Positions 54,590-64,000 of a DNA stretch of 64,000 nt are shown here, in pieces. Each line of letters starts with the position of its first letter. The stretch's first letter is position 1. A model generated the notes under the pieces. That model ran no database searches. It saw nothing but the letters and a program-made list of their open reading frames with translations, and had not been told where the DNA came from. Location of the stretch: assembly GCF_037975245.1 (NCBI RefSeq), contig NC_092577.1, positions 18,784,898 through 18,848,897 on the forward strand, given 5' to 3'. Position numbers and translations under genes: made by a program. The DNA comes from Apostichopus japonicus. Lineage: Eukaryota > Echinodermata > Holothuroidea > Aspidochirotida > Stichopodidae.

Positions 54590-55192
54590 ACACTGAAGCA
54601 TGAACAACTGAAGCATGAACAACTGAAGCATGAACAACTGAAGCATGAACAACTGAAGCATGAACAACTGAAGCATGAACAACTGAAGCATGAACAACTG
54701 AAGCATGAACAACTGAAGCATGAACAACTGAAGCATGAACAACTGAAGCATGAACAACTGAAGCATGAACAACTGAAGCATGAACAACTGAAGCATGAAC
54801 AACTGAAGCATGAACAACTGAAGCATGAACAACTGAAGCATGAACAACTGAAGCATGAACAACTGAAGCATGAACAACTGAAGCATGAACAACTGAAGCA
54901 TGAACAACTGAAGCATGAACAACTGAAGCATGAACAACTGAAGCATGAACAACTGAAGCATGAACAACTGAAGCATGAACAACTGAAGCATGAACAACTG
55001 AAGCATGAACAACTGAAGCATGAACAACTGAAGCATGAACAACTGAAGCATGAACAACTGAAGCATGAACAACTGAAGCATGAACAACTGAAGCATGAAC
55101 AACTGAAGCATGAACAACTGAAGCATGAACAACTGAAGCATGAACAACTGAAGCATGAACAACTGAAGCATGAACAACTGAAGCATGAACAA
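54590..55192. repeat. 15-bp minisatellite, about 39 identical units
   Basis: The unit TGAACAACTGAAGCA repeats head to tail from 54601 to 55185 plus partial ends, with no base differences that I can find. The period is a multiple of three, which gives an artificial (MLQLF)n frame on the minus strand. Complete identity means very recent expansion or continuous homogenisation. Confidence 0.97.
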
Positions 55193-55518
55193 GGCGTGTT
55201 TCGCCTCTGATAACAGCTATTTTTTCACTGTACTGTAGTGCCCTATACTTCCCGCCAGGCGGGTGTGCGCGCCAGTTCGTATATCGTTATCGTATGTAGT
55301 CATCGTATATCGTATTTTATCCAACCTGTCCTTAGTTTGTTTTTGTTACTCCTCTGTGGCCTAGCCACCTTCGGCATCATGGCATCGCGCCGTGATTCCA
55401 AAATTGTTAAGTTAACCTTCACCGGTGAACAAGCGGTTTCACCGGTCCAAGTTTTCAGTATTTTAAAGAGTAAGGGTGTTGTTGTGCCTGGAGAGGTTGA
55501 TGCTTTGCAAGCTATCCA
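55192..55518 (+). mobile_element. LINE A 5' fragment, truncated at the 3' side
   Basis: Matches the LINE A 5' UTR (CTATACTTCCCGCCAGGCGG, then TTACTCCTCTGTGGCCTAGC) and the first 42 residues of ORF1 (MASRRDSKIVKLTFTGEQAV ... GEVDALQA), ending near 55518. Target-primed insertion loses 5' ends, not 3' ends, so this piece arose by another route such as deletion or recombination. Its 5' side abuts the minisatellite. Confidence 0.85.
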
Positions 55519-56118
55519 GTATGGAACGCAAAAAGGGCAAAATCAAACAACAACAACGTTTATTTACAATGATGACTATATAAATTCAAATGACGACGAC
55601 GTGATTTGATGTAATGATGTTATACTTATGTGCAATAACGACATAAATGTATACAGCAGCTACGTAAAATAGTATAACAACGACGCAAAAGTATACATTA
55701 ATATCGTATTTCAGTATGACAACGTCATTCTTTTCTGTAATGTAATCGTTCATTATTTTATTGACGGGTAAACCGCATATGATAACAGCATAAACACACG
55801 TGAAGCCTACGTAAGCTGCACTGATAACAAGCTGAGGACAGATGATGACGGCGCTATTTCACTTAACGTAATAAAGATATACATCGACGTGGTAGATCGC
55901 TACGACGACAACTTTTCAAACAACAACTTTTAATCCAACAGCATAAATTCATGCAACAACGTAATATCATGCAACGATGGCGCGCTTCTACTTTCTCGGC
56001 AAGAGCTGTCTCAGTATACGGCTTTGATTTGAGCTAGCGGGAGTTATTGTTTCAAGCCCACCGAATAATCGTTTGAATAGTCAACACGGAATTGAAGTAA
56101 AATACATAACTGTCGAAA
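55519..56118. other. No supported gene; upstream region of SAM gene
   Basis: AT-rich sequence with scattered GACGAC and AACAAC words but no clear tandem unit. It may include the promoter of the SAM-domain gene; no good TATA box was found near its start. Confidence 0.35.
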
Positions 56119-56184
56119 ATGGAAGCAACTCTTCGAGAATTAGGATATGGGGAAGATGTTATTCTTAATTTCGAAAGAGAAGGA
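56119..56184 (+). CDS. SAM-domain gene, exon 1
   Basis: ATG 56119 opens MEATLRELGYGEDVILNFER then EG, followed by a consensus donor GTGAGT at 56185. It is 22 codons in phase 0. It joins in frame to exon 2 at 57100, and together they give a complete SAM-like fold: LRELGYGEDVILNF, then VTIEAVSGLNGSDLDSLGI and GIGRQAIL. SAM domains mediate protein-protein oligomerisation. The start is chosen because the ATG begins the first helix and the in-frame sequence upstream is not protein-like. Confidence 0.6.
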
Positions 56185-57099
56185 GTGAGTTTTGCTGTAA
56201 TTTGAACTTCTATAATATATCTTTTTCTTAGGGAGAAATATACAACAACCTCAGGCTCATAAGTTAGCAATAGGTCTCAAAGCTTTAGGCTAAATTTTTA
56301 GGTCCAACAGAGTTAGCTTAAATAAGAGTTTTTGCATATTCAGTCGTTTTGAGGATATTAAGGTATACTATGGAGGTTTAAGAGAAACCTTGGGGATGTC
56401 TGGTAACCTTAATTATTATATAGGTTTACTTGACTCTACGTGTTAGAATTTCAACCCACCGAGTGCATTAGGATAAACTACCCACTACACTAAAGAGACG
56501 CAGTCAAACTGACACCGTCGATGATGGTAATGGGGAAAGGGGGAAAGGGGGGGGGGACATTTCCGACCGAGACGCTCTGGTTGCGACACTGGTCTTCTTC
56601 TTAAATCATAAAGTTTATATTTAGGATGATTGGCTGATGTTAATGCAAAATATTTAGTAACATTTTATAGCTTTTTGTGTTGTACTTTCAGATGAAAATG
56701 CGCTCTACCTCTCTTAGCACAATCATCAAGTACGCCTAGTTTTCTTATTAAAACTGGTGCTATTTTTTAAATATTTATACTGATCAATATTTGCATATGC
56801 ATCATCGAAAACTTTAAATTCCCACATTCCCAGTGCATGGTCCTTCTTGCAGTGGTCCACTTTACATGCATGTGAGGATCTTGGTTTTGGAGTCTTGGTT
56901 TCCAGTTGGTAAGGGGGGGGGTGGGTCTTAGTTTTGCGGTTGAGGCTTAGTTTTGTAGTTCGTTGGCTCTTTATATGCAGCGGGTTTTATAGGCCTTAAT
57001 TCTTAGGTTTGTAGACACGCATTTTAATGCTTCTCTTAACTACTTAATTTTTAATAGTACCTTGCATCATTACACGTTATTTCCTCATTAATATTATAG

Positions 57100-57245
57100 G
57101 TAACCATTGAAGCTGTGTCAGGCTTGAACGGGTCTGATTTAGATTCGCTTGGTATCCACGGAATTGGACGACAGGCGATACTAAGGCGCAGTTGTCGGCT
57201 GCATATGAATAGACCAAGCACCTCACGTTCAACGGCAGCAAGACG
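57100..57245 (+). CDS. SAM-domain gene, exon 2
   Basis: Acceptor ATTATAG at 57093-57099 and donor GTAAAA at 57246. The 146-base exon encodes the second half of the SAM domain (VTIEAVSGLNGSDLDSLGI, HGIGRQAILRR) and then a Ser/Arg-rich tail (RPSTSRSTAAR). The phase matches exon 1. The gene continues to the right. Confidence 0.6.
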
Positions 57246-59155
57246 GTAAAATGTTGCTTAATTAGTTAATATTTCTGGTCAGCATCACATCACATTTTTA
57301 TGTGTATAAGCTTGTTAGTCGGCATATGTGGGTGATCGTTTAAATTTACTGTTTCACTTGATATCGATAACAAACATGGATATGGGAAAGCAGGCTGTAA
57401 CGGCACGGTCACCGTCTACTCCTTGCTTAGTGGGTTTACTCATATGGACAACTGAGCACTCATATTTTAAATCATTATCATACCTTTGTCTCAAATCCCA
57501 TGTTGGTGTACTTTGAACAGCATAACGGATTTGTAATACCACTCCAGTAAATGTATTAGGATTTATGAAGATAGGGAAATGGCTTAAGTTTATAAGATAT
57601 GAAGTATTAGCGGCAATGCGACCCAGTGACATATTGCCAACATCAAACTTTTCATATCATTAATTATATTACTGTTTATGAGTAACGGCTCAAGTGGAAC
57701 CCGTAGAATCCCTCGACACATTATTCTTTCTACTAAAAGAACGTACCGGTAGTCGCCTTTTTAAAATTCTCGTACGCACATTCATTCTTTTCGTCTTACT
57801 TGATGCTTAATATTGTGCCGTATGTGTTATAATGCATAGTGAAGTTCCACTATAATTCGGCCATATATAGTTCACCCCATGAAATTTGCCATTGATATCG
57901 CATGTGTTATTAAATATTCACGGAAAACGGAGAGAACTACCAAATACTTTCCCGTCAATCAACAAGTGCCTTAGACCAGTCGATTGTCGCGGAATGGCTC
58001 TTATGTCTTCAAACAAAAGTCTCATTCAAAGAAATTGCTCAAAATTAGTGCCAAGGCTGGCTATTCTAACACTCCCCCTCCCCACACACATCCAATGCAC
58101 GTATTACACTGGTCTACGTTACTTAGTAGATGTCTGCAACCTTCAACATAATTGCCGATTTAAGTATGGGTGGTCAAAGGGGTTATATGACCGTTGTTAT
58201 AACCATGGAGGTAAAAACAGAAGGACAATCGACAGGTGTTCAGCGTCTATAACAGAAACACTAATGGTTACTAACGACGACAGACAACATTAAAAACAGC
58301 CAAGTAGGGAATCAGAGTGTTAAAGGGTTACTCCGTGCAACTTTACACATGATACAGGAAGAAAGTTTCTATATATTCTGGTTATCTCTATATGGTTGTT
58401 TGAATGCGACTCAGTACCTTTTGCCAGATACACATTACTGCAGGATGGATCACATTATACGTTGTCTTTGATGGTGTTAGAAGATGTCTCCTATAAAGGT
58501 TTTACATTCCAAGTTGAAATAAAATGCTACTGAATATTTCAATATAAGCTACCAATCTACCCTATAGTTTAAAGCTTCATGAATGTGCAATTTTATTCAA
58601 TAAAAATTTTCTTTCTTTGGATAGACGAATGTTACATAATAAAGAAAAACAAAGACATTTGTAAAAAAAATTACATGGATGACATGACTCATTACTGTTA
58701 CCAGGTGCATTTATAAACTTCACATTTTTAAACAGATTGTGGTTTTCCACCTATTGCAGAAAATTCACTGCCAATTTGTGACCAATAAACTGTCACACGG
58801 ATAAATCTCTTTAACGCTTCCTTTTACATAATTAAATTTATAGTTCTATTCAAACGCACGCAAGGCCGCAGAAAAGGAGTTAATGACGTGTACATTTATT
58901 GTCCACGAGCTGGATTGAGAACGTTCCATCTGCTCGACGAAATAGCTGAAACTCAAATTACGACATTTTATTCGGCAAGAAAAAAACAATTACCTAGTAT
59001 AAAAATTAAAAAACCAAGACAAGTTTCATGTGAACCTTCTTGTTTCTTTGAACAGTTTCAGTAACATCTCAAAACGAACGAATAACATTGCTTGGGCTCA
59101 TGTTAAAAGTAATGCCAAACCCCAAATCACATGACCACGGTGGTGTTTGTTAAGG
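57246..59155. other. Intron of SAM gene; nothing else recognised
   Basis: No repeats or RNA genes were recognised. One further small exon may be hidden between 57246 and 59960, because the phases of exon 2 and the candidate exon at 59961 do not match directly. Confidence 0.4.
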
Positions 59156-59853
59156 GTACATTTTGGGTCAGCCCGATATTCATAAGGACCATTAGTCATA
59201 AGGGTCATTGTTGATAAGGTTCGTTATTCATAATAGCAAAAAAGGTCTGTTACTCATAATCTGAATTAAGGTTCGATATTCATACAGTACGGTACTAATA
59301 TCAACAACAAAAAAGCAGGGCGGAGTGATCCTCCCTCTCCTCCCCCACCCCCCCCCCCCCCTGAAAAAGTAATAAAAAAAAGTATCCTGTGGGCAACTGG
59401 TTATGCTGCAGCTGTTACTAGTCAGCAAATTATTCATGCGGTAGCCGTATTTTCGATAGTTGCCTTCGTTAACCCTTAAGCCCACGTCTGGGCCGCAAGT
59501 GACCCCATCTTCCCCTGGCCATGCGCAGCTCGAGACTGCCAGTGGGTACCTCGACTTTTGGGCAGTGGAATGCAGGGGCACTGGGGCGTGACGACCAAAC
59601 GATTATGAATAGCGATCTTATTTTAGAAGTTTATTAATTACGAACCTTTTTGCCAATTTTGAAAACGAACCTTCTTTTAAATTATCAATAACGAAGCTTT
59701 TTTTCCAGTTATGAATAACAAACGACTAAATAACCGTTTTTCTAATTGATAACGAACCTTATGAACAATGAACCTTATGACTAACGAACCTTATGACCAA
59801 TGAACCTTACGAGTATCGGACCTTATGAATATCGAGCTGCTCTCGTACATTTT
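59156..59853. mobile_element. Foldback-type DNA transposon, 680 bp
   Basis: Element 59165-59844 is flanked by the 9-bp duplication GTACATTTT (59156-59164 and 59845-59853). Its ends are inverted repeats (GGTCAGCCCGATATTCATAA at the left; GAGCAGCTCGATATTCATAA on the reversed right end). Each arm consists of short tandem words of the form 'ATAAGGTTC.TT.GTC'. The middle is unrelated, with a C-run at 59350. This is the plan of foldback elements. A 9-bp duplication would fit a Mutator-like transposase, which is inference. Confidence 0.72.
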
Positions 59854-59960
59854 ACCAAATTCATTCAGTGTTTTCTCAACGACTTTCCCAATTTCTATAC
59901 ATTTATGCATATTATTCATACAAAATAACATTCATTTATTTAATAAATCTGTTTGCGCAG

Positions 59961-60064
59961 TTACTCAACAAACAAGAGATAAGTTTTCCCCTTACGGAGG
60001 TCATCGGAAAAAGAAAGCAGTTTCCCTGTCGTTTACGTTTCTATGCCTTTGTGATCGAGCAACG
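59961..60064 (+). CDS. SAM-domain gene, candidate exon 3
   Basis: Acceptor GTTTGCGCAG at 59951-59960 and donor GTAAGT at 60065 bound 104 bases. One frame is open: TQQTRDKFSPYGGHRKKKAV, then SLSFTFLCLCDRAT, ending in phase 0. The pattern 'SPY...RKKK....TF.CL.D' resembles an exon that follows the SAM domain in SAM/HECT-like genes of other marine animals. Phase does not fit exon 2 directly, so an intermediate exon is needed. Confidence 0.45.
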
Positions 60065-60400
60065 GTAAGTTATACTATCTGTTTACACCGTTCCAAGCAT
60101 TATTTTGTTCGCCTTTTAAACTTTTTACATTGACATAGAGGAATTAGCAATATACAGTTTATAGTATAATGTTATTAAATTAGATGTCATCAGTTATTTG
60201 AACACTCATATAAAAGTACCCAAGAGGCATTGAAGTTTCGGCAGCAGATAAAAAAGAATTGACAGGGGCATGGTTTTAGAGGGATGAAACAACATTGTGA
60301 TACTTTCTACCCGTGTGTAATATTGCCAGTGTATAAAACTCTGTGTATAACCAAGTGTAACGGCAAATACCAAACCCCATGCGGCACCGCCCGTCAGTAA

Positions 60401-64000
<3,600 letters not shown>

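Noticed and set aside
54539-55192. 217-codon minus-strand frame made of MLQLF repeats
   Set aside because: It is the translation of the 15-bp minisatellite, whose period is a multiple of three.
54590-55192. CRISPR-like array
   Set aside because: The units are contiguous with no unique spacers, and the DNA is animal nuclear DNA.
57886-58293. 135-codon plus-strand frame
   Set aside because: No ATG at its start, no motif, and it lies inside the SAM gene intron.

Overview
This is a window of animal nuclear DNA dominated by nested retrotransposons. It has introns, TATA boxes, SINEs, LTR elements and several clades of non-LTR elements, and no bacterial features. The mix (Tx1-type LINEs with CCHC knuckles, CR1/Rex1-type LINEs, DIRS, Ty3/Gypsy) and the frequent TAGGCCTA-type words suggest a marine invertebrate, perhaps a deuterostome such as an echinoderm or hemichordate. 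That placement is inference and weak.

Layout: 0-16 kb is a stack of nested elements. A CR1/Jockey-type LINE (LINE C, minus) is split by a young Ty3/Gypsy element (E1, 4702-10664). E1's integrase is in turn split by a Tx1-like LINE (B1) that has lost all of ORF2. A nearly full-length Tx1-like LINE (LINE A, minus) follows at 11243-16185. From 16.2 to 23 kb lie minus-strand exons of a decayed host gene of a HECT-like family, together with the first of two SINEs whose 5' heads match U2 snRNA. From 25.5 to 32 kb there is a DIRS-like fragment with a tyrosine recombinase, the second U2-headed SINE, an RTE-like LINE and a hAT-like MITE. 32744-42090 is a complete but decayed Ty3/Gypsy element (E2, minus) with a 5-bp target duplication; it carries a solo LTR inside its 3' LTR and a Rex1/CR1-like LINE (LINE D) inside integrase.

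From 46.7 to 54.5 kb lies an unusual compact row of small, co-oriented, intronless genes, most with their own TATA box. One TATA box sits 4 nt after the preceding stop codon and another overlaps the preceding stop. Two of the genes encode PC4 (p15)-like single-strand DNA-binding domains. A Tx1-like LINE (B2) with its reverse-transcriptase core deleted sits in the 5' leader of one PC4 gene. The gene packing looks like that of a DNA virus or virus-like mobile element that has been endogenised and is decaying. After it come about 39 identical copies of a 15-bp minisatellite and a LINE A fragment truncated at its 3' end.

From 56.1 to 60.1 kb are plus-strand exons of a host gene starting with a SAM domain, apparently the same gene family as the decayed gene at 16-23 kb. 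An intron between them holds a 680-bp foldback-type transposon with a 9-bp target duplication. 60.6-64 kb has no feature I can support.

The most notable observations are the compact PC4 gene cluster, the U2-headed SINEs whose 3' ends resemble LINE A, the possible Tf1-like self-priming of E1, the precise ORF2 deletion in B1, and tandem reiteration of target sites at LINE B 5' junctions.
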